Shown here piece after piece: positions 9,574 through 21,200 of a DNA stretch of 64,000 bases (positions within the stretch are counted from its first letter, which is position 1; every line of letters starts with the position of its first letter). The notes under the pieces are model-generated. The model was not told the origin of the DNA. It searched no databases and was given only the letters and a program-made list of their open reading frames with translations. The DNA comes from Branchiostoma floridae (Eukaryota; Chordata; Leptocardii; Amphioxiformes; Branchiostomatidae), in assembly GCF_000003815.2 (NCBI RefSeq), contig NC_049988.1, positions 18,923,598 to 18,987,597 of the forward strand, written 5' to 3'. A program made the translations under genes and the position numbers.

Positions 9574-12412
9574 CTAAAAAGATGTTTCGCGTTCCACTAA
9601 GGGAGTAGAACCACACAGAACATCAGAAGGTTCATTTTCCTGTTCTATAGGAGTTGCAATAACGCTATCCCTCTGGAGTGTACGGTTGATGTAGGACAGT
9701 CCACAAAGAGGTACGAGACTCGCGACAAAGCAGCCCCCAGCCACGAAGAACGACGAGTTGTAGTTTTCTGTAGCGTCATACAGCCAACCTAAAAAGTAAG
9801 GTGAAGAACAACAAGAAGCTTTTATCAACCTTGATAAAATTGTTCATTCCTTGACAAAGACTGTGGTTGGGTAACGTTACGTCCTATGCGTTAATATATG
9901 TTGGAAATTACAGATCAGCTCTTATTCAGAATAAAACAAGAGATAGCTTTATACCTGCCACGGGAGGCCCCAGCAGAATTCCGACTCCCTCGCAGACCAG
10001 GGTGAGCCCAAAGGCGTTCGGCATCCTGACCACCCCCACCGTATCGGCGACCAATGGCATGATCAGGGCACGGAAACCACCTGTACACGTTCCCATGGCA
10101 ACGCTGTAGGCCAGTAACGCCGGATATGACGTCGCCAGCGGAAACAGGAAGCAAGCTAAGGCGTTCAACGCTATGAACATCATATAAACGTGGAGTTTGC
10201 TGATGATTTTCAGGTCGGAGAACCAACCGGAAAACACCCGCGCTAGCACCTCGGTGATGCCGGCGACTGAGAGGAGAAATGGCGCCTTGGTCTCGTCGAT
10301 TCCGCGATATCTCGCGCAGGGCACCACGTGAACATACGGGATGAGGTAGCTGAAGGACGACAGGAGATCCGCGCTCGCAAACAGCAGAAACCTCCGCTGT
10401 TTTAGAAGGCTGACGTCGAAATGTTTACGATGTGTTAGGCGGGAGAAACTTTCTCGTTTGCTTTCATGTTTGGTATTGCTTCTTTCGACATCATTTTCGT
10501 GATGATGAGTGCGTTTGCTGGACGTTCCGATCGACAGTTGCTCACCGGGTTCGATTAGAGTGTGAGGCGAAGGATCACGGGATACCACGTCTGCTGCTAG
10601 AACGATGGGCCGAAGCAAGGCCCCGCTGACGCACAGGTTCAAGGTCACTCCCCCCAGCAGCAGCAGCGCCCCTCTCCAGCCGTATGTCTGGGTCAAGGGC
10701 AAAGAATTTGCAAATCAAGTGGTACTCAATATGTATCAATTTTTGCTATGTTCTTTCGTCCCCTTCGGAATCTATTGGCTACGGGCTACGGTCACATAGG
10801 TCGTGCGATTGTCGTACGATTTTGATGCCGTAGGATTTTAAAGCAGGCTGTGACAGAACCAACCACAGACATGGATCCAAAGCCGTATTATATGTACCAA
10901 GACACTTGGCCTTTGCAGGAGACGTACATTTTTGTCCTCCGAAATTCCCGATTTAAGTTAGTGATCGTACGACTATCGCACGACCGCGCCCTGTCAGTTC
11001 ATCCTTGGCCTACTGACGCTGTTCAAAGAAGACTGATGGATGTCACTCAAAACGTCCGGAAGTAAATCCTGTTTTTATATATCCAGTTGCAGAGACTGAA
11101 ATGTGTATTTGAATATTGTTTACCTGACCTGGATGTCTAACATTCATAGACGCATTCGGAGATGCAATTTTCCGTCTCGTAAACGGTCGTTGCCTTTCCG
11201 AACGGTTGTCATACCCACGCACCTGTTCCAGTAGCTGACAGACTGGTGCCAGTGCGAAGGTGGCTCCGCTGCCGGACAGCGCGATCCCGTTCACCAAGGC
11301 GCGCCGCTTGTCGAAATAACGGCCTAGCATGGCCACGGACGGCGCGAAAACCATGGCGTAAGACAGGCCTGGAAAAAGGAATATTTTACGTTATTCAAAG
11401 CGCCTGTTACACGTAGCTGACCATGGCCTCCCAAACTTCTCCAGACCATGGTTGGAAGTATTAAAAGCGCGATCCCGTTCACCAGCGAAAACCATGGCGT
11501 AGGACAGGCCTGGAAAAAAACGACACGGGAATGTTTGATGTTATTTTTGCAAACGTAATTCAAAGCCCCTGTCAAACGTAACTGACCATGGCCTTCCAAC
11601 CTTCTCCAGACCATGGTCGGGAGTCAAGTCCGACTGTCAAACATAGTACACCATTTGTTGATGATAACGCAAGTACCCATGGCCAATTTCAGGAGTTTGT
11701 GAAATGAAAGTTGGTGCGGGACGCAAAAACCCTTTCCTGGGTTAGTGCAAAGAAGTTGGTCATTCTGGTATTTTGCATAAATTATGATAATGAGCTGGAA
11801 TTATCAACACCTTACATTTCTCTTACATTGACGAAGCACAACGATCACCAATACACATTTGAAAAACGATTCTATTGAACAAAACATCATTGGGTCCGTT
11901 TTACCCCACTCGATCATCTTAGTCGTAGAAAAATGTCGGGGGATTGAAGGTTAAAAGAATCCAGGGGCCCGTCCGTGCCCCAAAATAGTCGGTAGCCATG
12001 CCACATATGAGTCACGCCCGAAAGTGCAGAAAAACAGTCCGTAAATTACTCGGAGGGGCTCCTTTTTCCAAATGGGACCATAGCATTAGCCTGTAGTGGT
12101 CTCCATGGTTTGGATAAAGAAATGACTTACCCGTCAGCACGCCCAGACTGAAGTACAGGTACAGGATGCTGTTGGCGAACGTGCTGAGGACGAGACCCAG
12201 ACAGGACAGCACCCCTCCCACCATCACTACCGGCCGGGTGCCGAACCGCACACTCAGGGGGACCGCAAGGGCGCCTACAGGGTATCAATCAATCAATGAA
12301 TGAATGAATCAATCTTAATTGCTCATAACTACAGCACCCCTCCCACCATCACTACCGGCCGGGTGCCGAACCGCACGCTCAGGGGAACCGCAAGGGCGCC
12401 TGCAGGGTAGAC

Positions 12413-12460
<48 letters not shown>

Positions 12461-13044
12461 ATCAATCATTAATCAATTGGTCAATATTGCACAAAACGAC
12501 AGCACCCCTCCCACCATCACCACCGGTCGGGTGCCGAACCGCACACTCAGGGGAACCGCAAGAGCGCCTGCAGGGTAGACATCAATCAATCAATCGATCA
12601 ATCAATCAACTCTGTCCAATTTCTACTATTAAGACCACCGATCCGTGGAGCCTGGTAGAGGCTAAACATTTCGTGTGTTTAAGTGTTCGAGTGTTTTATA
12701 ATAGTTTTTTTTTGTTTCCTTATTTGCACAGCAGCAAAATACATAAGAAATACAGAGATGTACGTGTATGAAACAGGTGCAGGAGGAGGGGGAAACCTTT
12801 AACAGTTTAGGCACAGGTTTTTAGGTCGTCCATTACCTCCGCCGTGCGCCACAGCCGACATGATGGAGTTGATCCAGGCCGTCCCGCCCGAACTCTCCCC
12901 GAAGTACTCCCGAAACTCCACGAAGAACACGCCGAAGGACTTCTGCACGCCGAAGACGCATGCGCACATGACGAAGTTGCTGAGGAGGATCATCCATCCC
13001 CACCCGCCGTCCGGGGGCCGCTCGTGCACCCGCCGGGCTCGCAT
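9574..13044 (-). CDS. Monocarboxylate transporter-like MFS protein (SLC16 family)
   Basis: Five exons: 13044-12837, 12274-12131, 11368-11223, 10687-9955 and 9788-9574. All junctions are GT-AG and phase-consistent, giving 481 residues, the usual SLC16 size. Residues 12-17 are DGGWGW, the family signature in TM1. Exon 2 has [12 protein letters not shown] (loop 2-3 and TM3). Exon 3 has [20 protein letters not shown] (loop 4-5 and TM5). Exon 4 holds TM6, a long hydrophilic His/Ser-rich central loop, and TM7-11. Exon 5 gives the last helix ([18 protein letters not shown]) and a short tail. The expected role is proton-linked or facilitated transport of monocarboxylates or related small molecules at the plasma membrane; the substrate cannot be assigned, as TM1 and TM8 determinants vary among SLC16A9/12/14-like members. 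The ATG lies 14 nt after a splice acceptor (TTGTCCAG), with an in-frame stop before it, so a 5' UTR exon lies upstream. Fragments of exons 1, 2, 3 and 5 are duplicated nearby. Confidence 0.92.
11370..11635 (-). pseudogene. Duplicated fragment of transporter exon 3 plus minisatellite units
   Basis: At about 11467-11512 a copy of exon 3 reads AGGCCTGTCCTACGCCATGG on the minus strand, including its acceptor, then jumps by internal deletion to the sequence encoding LVNGIA. Each side carries one diverged unit of the 63-bp minisatellite (11403-11455, 11572-11630). So exon piece and repeat unit were duplicated together. It lies in intron 2, upstream of the true exon 3, as a decoy acceptor. Confidence 0.8.
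11690..11960. mobile_element. Relic sharing sequence with the piggyBac-like element at 35737
   Basis: TTTTGCATAAATTATGATAATGAGCT is shared in substance with 36497-36522, and GGGTCCGTTTTACCCC resembles that element's internal palindromes. No intact ends seen. Confidence 0.45.
12207..12612 (-). repeat. Three tandem copies of transporter exon 2 start with its acceptor and an ATCA microsatellite
   Basis: The first about 70 bp of exon 2 with its splice acceptor (the real copy at 12205-12274) recurs at about 12332-12403 and 12502-12574. Each copy is followed on the plus strand by ATCA/AATC repeats (12285-12312, 12412-12470, 12582-12610). The extra copies encode the same [14 protein letters not shown] segment but lack the rest of the exon and a donor. 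Only the copy nearest the remainder of exon 2 can yield a full exon. Confidence 0.9.
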
Positions 13045-13080
13045 GGGGAGGCCTCAGTCTGGACAAAAAAAATCACGGGT

Positions 13081-13298
13081 CTAAGGCTAAGGTCACATTT
13101 CCGAACAGGGGCGCCGGCCCGGCCGGGCAGCTTTCGGGAACGATAAGTATGATATAAAAGACAACAACAACAACACAAAACGGACCGAAAATAATTCAAC
13201 AGCATGCGTTGTGCATATTTATTGGCATAAACTTAAATTTTTCGTTTCCGCAAACAGCCCGGCCGGGCCCCGGGTAGGAAATGTGACGTAGGCCTTAG
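13081..13298. mobile_element. 218-bp MITE with GC-rich inverted ends
   Basis: Left end CTAAGGCTAAGGTCACATTT and right end AAATGTGACGTAGGCCTTAG are inverted complements, extended by GCCCGGCCGGGC blocks. A/T-rich centre, no ORF. It sits about 20 bp upstream of the acceptor of the first coding transporter exon. Confidence 0.8.
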
Positions 13299-13439
13299 TG
13301 GCAAGTGTGCAGATGTTGACACACTGGCAGCACCAAATCCGTACTGGTATAAAGTCGCTCGTTTACCTTTGGCCAGTTCAGATTTCTATGGAGGTCATCA
13401 GTGTTGGAATAAACAATCAACCAAATCCGTAGGTGTTTT

Positions 13440-13590
13440 GGCACCTTTAGACAGATTAGCCGTGAGGCTTGGTGGGCGTCGCTCCAGCTCCGTCATTGGG
13501 GCAGGGGCATGGCGAGTAACGAACTCAGGATCTACTAATACTGATTATGATTCCAACAATCTAGCCGTTGCGCCACACAGACACCCCCTG
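13440..13590 (-). repeat. tRNA-derived SINE copy
   Basis: On the minus strand: A-box-like TGGCGCAACGGCTAG and B-box-like GAGTTCGTTACTC with about 45 bp spacing. Confidence 0.65.
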
Positions 13591-13716
13591 CAGTCTAAAA
13601 AGTTTCTTCAATAAAAAAGGAAAGTGATCTCGAACCATATGGCCAGTTTAAATCTTAGCTCACTGAAGAACTAGTATTTTCCACTGGTCGTGACAGAGAA
13701 GTCAGAGAAGTCAGAC

Positions 13717-13760
13717 GGTCGTGGACCCGCCGGGCACACATGGGGAGGACAGTCTGGAAA
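13717..13760 (-). pseudogene. Duplicated fragment of transporter exon 1
   Basis: About 44 bp match the acceptor and start of exon 1 (real copy about 13021-13062): CCAG, ACTG, CTCCCC, then ATG and codons for M-C-A-R-R-V-H-D-R. The frame soon leaves the parent sequence, so it is a fragment. Confidence 0.75.
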
Positions 13761-15240
13761 GGTTCAATAAAACAGGATAGGAAAGTGCTAAAAATCCTAC
13801 ACAACTGCTCCACGTGTCGCTGGAATAGAAATTCGACAAATATAGCCAGATAACATACCAGCAGAGTTAGCTGGTCGCAAATCATATTCCTCGGTTAGCT
13901 AAGTCCTCTGATGACATGTTCAGTATGTGTTATTTTATCTGTCCAATTTCTACTTTTCTTCCAGCAACCTGTGGCTGTGGAGGCTGGTACGGACCTCATA
14001 CGGACTTGAATATGTACGCACTTGTGAACCCTGTGACCCTATGTGTCAATTCATTTATCCGTATCACGTTTATGTACATGTATTTATTAATCTATCTGTT
14101 CGTCGACCCAGTCTCTCTCCATTTCTGCATCTGTTGAAGTACACCTCTTAACCGGCAGGGAGCGCTAATGATAATGAAGGGTTGAGTTCAAAAGTTCACT
14201 GTCCTTTTTAACAATACACAGAGTCTACCATCATGACTCAGCTCCCTGGTGGTCTCTTGACATTCTTACCAACTTTAAAATGATATAGAACTGCAACAAA
14301 ATTAAATTAAACAATTAACGTTAGCTATATCTAAATTATGGGTAGGATCAGAATGAGTTGAGCTGAAAATTAACAAAGAAACTGTCAAATAAATAAAGAG
14401 TACCTGTTCAATATAACTACTACTGGAGCGTGGTCCTGCAACCTCCTCGAGATCATCAGACGGTGAGATTTGGCCGATTCTTGGCGCAGTTCTGGGCCAT
14501 TTCCAACGTGTACACGATCTGTTGTGCTGTAGTGCTGTGGGGTCAAAGGGCACTGAACTTTGTCAGAGCAAAGTCCGAAGGTGTGTTATCTCCGAGCAGA
14601 TGTTGAGGTGTAGGATTATTACGTTTTCTTACCGTGAGCCACTCATCCCTGGGGTGTTATAGAAATCGGGATGCCAGGAAATATCTTGTAACGTCATCTT
14701 TTAATAGGACTAGTCGTTGAGATTCCTAGAAATCAGACTTTGCAAGGGCTTAATCAATACATAGGATAGGTTAAATATTGTAACTGCTCCTTGTTTTCCA
14801 GGGGGCCTATTATGACTACCATACCGCTGAGTTTAAATTAACTTTTCCCAACCCCTTAGGAAAACCTTGTGCGTCTCTTCTCAGGACTTTTTAATTTTAA
14901 TTTAATTATTTTCTCCAGAGTGGAATTTGAAACAGGCTTTCTTCAAAGTTGCAAGATCTTGCAATGCCTTTATTATACGCGGTGAATTGAACTTAACATA
15001 TTCATATTGAATGTTTAGGCCTGCTTTTATGATGAAGAAATTGAATATTTTTCGTCTCAACTAGCGAAAAAAGAGTAAAAGTGGTTTTGCAAAAAAGTTT
15101 GACATTGGCTAACCTGTTGTTCTCCCCCTCGAGTGAGTGGTGCAGTCTGCTTGGAATCTCGCGAGATCTCGATAAGTCAAAGGTCAGAGGTGACCTGAAA
15201 AGGCGCGAAGCTGAAATATTTTTGCACGGATAGATTTGGA
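13761..15240. other. Intergenic region between transporter and PMS1; one weak exon-like frame
   Basis: The two genes are divergent, so this region should hold both promoters. On the minus strand 14553-14404 is an open frame ending in a good donor (GAACAG|GTACTC) and could be a 5' non-coding exon of the transporter; it cannot be in-frame coding because a stop precedes the exon 1 ATG. The segment 13655-13885 shows nothing else of note. Confidence 0.4.
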
Positions 15241-15255
15241 GTGAAGATTGTGCTC

Positions 15256-15263
15256 TATAAAAG
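15256..15263 (+). promoter_or_regulatory. TATA-like motif before PMS1
   Basis: TATAAAAG lies 26-33 nt before the PMS1 ATG. If used as a TATA box the transcript would start almost at the ATG, which is doubtful, so the true start may lie upstream. Confidence 0.3.
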
Positions 15264-15288
15264 GTAAAGTTGCCGTTTTATTTTCGAC

Positions 15289-18200
15289 ATGGCTTCCCCG
15301 ACGGCTGGTGCGAGAAGCCTGCAAGCGTTGCCCGCGGCGACGGCTCGTCTGTTGTCCAGTACGCTGGTCATCACGTCCGTCTTCAGCGTGGTGAAGGAAC
15401 TGGTGGAAAACTCGCTGGACGCTCAGGCCACCAGTGTGGATGTTAAACTGGTCAGTGGGTTGATAAATGTGATAGGTCTATGGTTTAACTTGTTTAAGCA
15501 GAAAGAGAGAGAAGGGGAGATAGCAAAGAAGAGAAAGGGAGGTAGGGAGAGAGAAAAATGAAAGTTCAATGAAACCTGTAGTAGTGACCACTTCATTGGG
15601 TATATAACTTATTGTCAATTGATTTTTACTGAACTTTGTTGAGACAAAGTTCATCAAAAACAAAAACAAAAAAAAAAAACTTTTTTATGCTTTGTGCATT
15701 TTGTTGTCTTTTTTTGACACAGTGTCAACTGAAATTCAAAGGAAAGGCCTTTCCTTTGAATTTCAGTTGACATTTCAGCATAAAAAAAGGTTTTTTTTTT
15801 AAAGGTTAATTGAAATTCTTGATACCTATTCAAACTGACTCTGTTAATAAAGTTTTTCTTGTATCCAGGAGTCATTTGGGTTTGACAGGATCGTTGTGAG
15901 TGACAACGGCAGTGGAATCAGCCGTGCAGACGCAGAGTTCATGGCACAGCGACATTACACCTCAAAATTGTCACCTATTCAAAATTATCTTGCCTGGGTA
16001 CCATCCTACTATGCAGTAACTGCTGGATCAATCTTTTTGCTTGCTAGCCACGGGTCTAGCTGGTGAAAAGATTGAGCCAATGGAATGGTTCCTGGGCTAA
16101 AGATGGTATCAACATTCTAATTTTTTATACCGACATTCTCTCTTTTTATATCTAGGAGTCGTTTGGGTTTGACAGGATCGTCGTGAGTGACAATGGCAGT
16201 GGTATCAGCCGAGCAGATGCAGAGTTCATGGCCCAGCGACATTACACGTCCAAACTTTCACACCAGGCCGACCTGGACAGTCTGGAGACTTATGGCTTCA
16301 GGGGAGAGGCACTGGGTAAGAGTGATTAGTGTTGGTTCTGTAAATAATTGCATCAGGTTGTACATGTAATTGATAGAACATGGGACATTGGATGCGGAGT
16401 TCATGGCACAGCAACATTTGTCATTACACGTCCAAATTGTCACACCAATTACTGGTAGTTGGTTCTTTGTTTGATAGGTCAATTGTTCTATACATTCATG
16501 TCTTTTGTAGTTAGGCAAACAAATTTTGCAGAATTACCTTTCTTGATTTTAGGGTGTGCTTCTGAATTCAGGCTAAAGATTTGCTGCCCCCATACATGCA
16601 GAAACACCCTCTATAACAATACAGCATGAATGAAAATATAGAAGTTTGCTGTGAATTTTTAAATTTGAGCCCTGAATGACCCTTTGTTGTTGCAGGATCT
16701 CTCTGTGCAGTAGCTGATGTGACGGTCACCACCAAGACTGCAGCTGACGACTTCAGCATGATCTACACATTGGACAGGCAGGGCAAAATCACTAACAGCA
16801 AACCTGCACATCTGGGGCAAGGTGAACTTTTGCTGTGAATCTTGTTGTTAGTGGACATAAGATTAAGAAGTCAGGTGTGTGTCCACGTTAAGGCAAATTC
16901 TAGAGTGTGTTCAGGTGTTGACACAGAAATGCAAACTTCCTTGTTCCATGTGGCGTGTACACATAGTCCAGTGGTTAGCAACCCTGTCCTGGGAAAATCA
17001 CCCGTCTCGATTTGTACCAAGAAGTTCTGAGTTTGAATAGGTTCTTGGCATTCCTGGTAAGGGTGGCAGTCCTTAGGACGGAATATGGTCCACTCTGTAT
17101 TGTTGAAAAGAGCTAGGGGAATGATGAAGACTGAAGTCTGGTATACAATGTATATACTGTACATACATTAGCATCTGTCTTCTGTCATGACCAGTGGAAG
17201 ATTACAATTAGCTCAACTTTTTATTGAGTTCATTTGAGCTAAATTAGTTCCATATCATTTTCACTTCTACCTTTCAGGTACAACCATAACAGTCACAAAC
17301 CTGTTCAAGAACGTCCCGGTGCGCAGACAGTACTACAGCGCCCCCAAGCGGCGGAAAGAGGAACTGAAGCGTGTGGAGGACATCATGATGGCATTGGGTG
17401 TCATCAAGCCTGATGTCAGATTTTCACTCATACACAACAAGGTGGGTTAAAGATGATGAATTTGGTGCTATGGTAATGACTGTGTTAGGAGAGACACCAA
17501 AATGTGTGGTCTAACTAGGTTGAGTCTGCTGGACAGAGCCGCATGGAAGCGCGGTGTGAAGACTATCCTACTGCTGCCTACCCTTGAGTCAGGGACCCCA
17601 GCAGCAGTATAATCAAATACTGGATACTACTATTATTGATATCAATTGTGGCACCAAATGGCCAAGTGGCTAGAGTAGAGGACACGAGATCAAGAGGTAA
17701 TGGGTTCGATTCCTGGCAATCCCTGCTAGATGTTGTGACCTTCGGAAAAGCATTTTACACAAATTTCCTCACTACACCCAGGTGAAAAAAGTTTTATTAC
17801 AAGTATTGTACAATGTGTTTTTTTAGAAGTTTTGCAAGATTTTTACTACAATGTTGATAAAATTTGCAAACTTTCATTTCATTTTAGTAAAATTTGAATG
17901 TGTTTGTTTTTCCCAGTGTACAGTGTGGCAGAAGAACAAGTATCCCGACCACCGTACAGCTCTGCGGACTGTGCTGGGCACCGGCACCATGGCACTACTG
18001 CAGGGGGTGGAACACAGGAATGTAGAACCACAGGTACATGTACTAGGATAGGTTTACTACCTCTTTGCAAAAGGTGTGTACATGACAACTTGTATCTATA
18101 TGACAACATGTTACATTTGGGATCGCTTATATGACAGTTTGGGACTACATATATATGTATGTTTGGGACCACATTGTTGGCAGCGACACCTTAGCTGCAG

Positions 18201-21200
18201 TATGGAATAGTCCTATCCAGAATTGCCCTGAGGAAAGTGACAGATATTCACCAAAATGTTGGCTGTTTTAGAGGCTTTATTTCGTCCATTAGCAGAGAGA
18301 TACAAACATATTTCAGTGCTAGCCTTCCTGGACTTAAAATACATAAATGACAACGATCAACGGCTGTTGATTGTATTGTACATAGTTCCTGGTTATGAAT
18401 ACAAAACCTTCTTATCCAGTGATTTTCCAACCTGATGAAATTGTTTGTGGATACTGTGTCACAGTTAGAATCTTATTCCATGACAGGTGGACGTGCAGGG
18501 ATTCCTCCCCAAGCCTGGAGCCGACCCTCAGGCCGTCACTCGAGCCACGACTGACCGCTCCTTTGTATTCTTCAACGAGAGGCCAGTCCAGATGAAGGGG
18601 GTGGAGAAGGTAACAATGATGTCACTTTTTTGGCAACACCTGATACATAGCTTTTTTTTTACGTTCCAACATTTTTGTAGTCGTGCTATTTTTCTGAGGG
18701 CAATACTGACTTGTTAGAATGTTTTATATTATTATTTTTTTTTATTTGCTTATTTCTTATAATCCATGGCTTATTTTATCTCTATGCTGAAGGTGTCAGC
18801 CTTGTAAAGGATGTACATGTACTATCACACCTCTCAGATCTCATTTCCGTGAATTGTAGTAAATAAACGTGATATGAAATGTGCAGTCTAACACGAGTAG
18901 ACCCACTGGACAGAGCTGCATGGAAGCGCAGTGTTAAGACTATCCGACTGCTGCGTACCTGTGTCAGGGATCCCAGTAGCAGTATAATCAAATACTGGAT
19001 ACTACTACTTCTTCCTACTTCAATTAAGCTTGTATCCCCCTCATCAGGCCTACTAGTAGGGTTCATGACTGGAGTAAGTTTTCTTATTTTATGTTTGTCA
19101 CATGCTTGTGTCAGTTATTCCGCAGTAAATTTGTTTGTTTCAGCTGGTGCGTCAGTATTACCACGGCAGCACGTCTGACGGGGCTTCCTCACGACATCCC
19201 ATAATATTCCTCAGCATCAAGGTACCCCCAGCGGAGATAGACCCCAACGTGGAGCCCAACAAGACAAAAGTCCTCCTGCACAACAATGTAGGAATACTTC
19301 TCACTATTGTTTAAAAGGGTTTTTTTGGTTATTAAATAAACTGGACATAAAATATACTGCCCAAAGTAATACCTGTATGCTCTGAAACATTGTTAAATGG
19401 CTACATTTGATACGTTTATGAAGATTAGACGTATCCAGGTAAACAATGTTTAAAGTTCAATCTCCACAACTCAAAAAGGAAGATTTACTGCCAGATGTGG
19501 TGCCCAACAAGACAAAAGTCCTCCTGCGCAACAATGTAGGAAACTTCTCACAATTTTTTTTAAAGGGGTTTTTTGGTTATTGAATAAACAGGACACAAAA
19601 ATATGTTGGCCCCAGTAATAACAGTATATGCATGGTCTGAAACATTGTTGAATGGCTACATTTGATTTGATTTTTGAAGGTTAGACAGCCAGGAAAAACA
19701 ATATTCAAATACAATTCAATCTCCACAACTGGACAAAAAAGGGAGATTTACTTCCGAACGTTTTTAGTGACATCCATCACTCCTCTTCAGCGTCACTAGA
19801 ATGAACAATTCAATACAGGAAACAATTATGGTTGAACAATTTTGCCAATGTCATAATGAAGGATCATCAAATGTTTGATATTTTATATATTTGCTTTGAT
19901 TGGACATTAATTAGAAGTATATCAATTTGTCAATAAAGGTTGGACTTCCAAGTAATAAGATACAAGGTAACGTTTCCTTCTGTTTTTCTTTTACAGGATT
20001 CCATTCTGTCCGTTATTGAAGAGATGCTGCAGACAGTGTACAGCTCTTCTGATGATGCAAACCACAGCAAAGCTACAAGCGAAGAAGCCAGAGACACGAC
20101 ACATAAGAGTACAAGTTCCTCGGACTCCAACAAACAGCAAAACACACTGGAACTTATGGAAGATGAACATCTGTCATGTGCCTATGCTTCGAATAAAACT
20201 AGGAATGAAGATGATTTGACAACCACAGAAAAGATTGCACCTGCGGATTGCAAAACTCTAGAGTCAGAAGAAGACACAAGAAGAGAGAAAGTTGCCAATG
20301 GTCACAGCAGTACTGTACATGTAGAAGTTGAAATAAGGGAGCCTTTGGATGCAGTAGAAAATACAACAGTTAACGTTACTGTTGATACAACAAACATGAG
20401 CTCAAATAGTGACTCTGACATTACAATGGGCGACTCTATGCTTGCTGAAATCAAGACCCCTGACACCTCCACCACAAGGCCCCATAGGCCAGCAGACGAT
20501 ACAGAGATATCCTTGTTTTCAATCAATGACTCGCTGCTAGGAGAATTGGACTCACAAGAGTCTCTACAGCAAGCGGACAAACTTCATGAAGATTCTCAGA
20601 TGAGTTTTTCCATTTCTAGTTCTTTCCTTGGAGACCTTCCTGCTCCTAGTCCAGCTGCAACTGGTAAGAAAAGTGATGATGGCGTCAGCTTTAATCTTCT
20701 GACTCAAACCTCCCTCAGTCTTGTACTTAGTGATGAAGAAAAAGAGGAAAATGATAAAGAAAGAAGAAAAGAACGTGATGGTATAGCTGAGATTTCAAGT
20801 ACTTCAAATTCAACCAATCAGATGCTCAGAAAAGATGGAGTCCCTCCTCTCCCGTCATTGGACAGTGACGATCCTACCCCAACCAATCAGAAAGAGGATG
20901 AGATTCCAATAGCCAATGAGGTGTCAGCGAAGACATGGAGTGAAGGAAGAGGATTGGTCAACTCTGTTGGAGAGGCTATTGAACCTGTGAGACTATTGGT
21001 TCCTGGAGTGACCAATCAGGGACAAGATCGGTCAGCACTCACAAGTGCTGACAAGGGAAGCCCGGGAAGGAAAAACACCATACTGGAAAAGGTGGGATCC
21101 TAATGCATTTTGATTTACCATACAGATCTTAAGTTTTGCTAGCCCCAAGCCAAACATAGCCTCCACCAGATTGCAAGGTATCAAGGGTGAATGGTTGGCC

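Noticed and set aside
16187-16369. Short frames over PMS1 exons in other phases
   Set aside because: Shadows of the real exon; phase analysis fixes the true frame.
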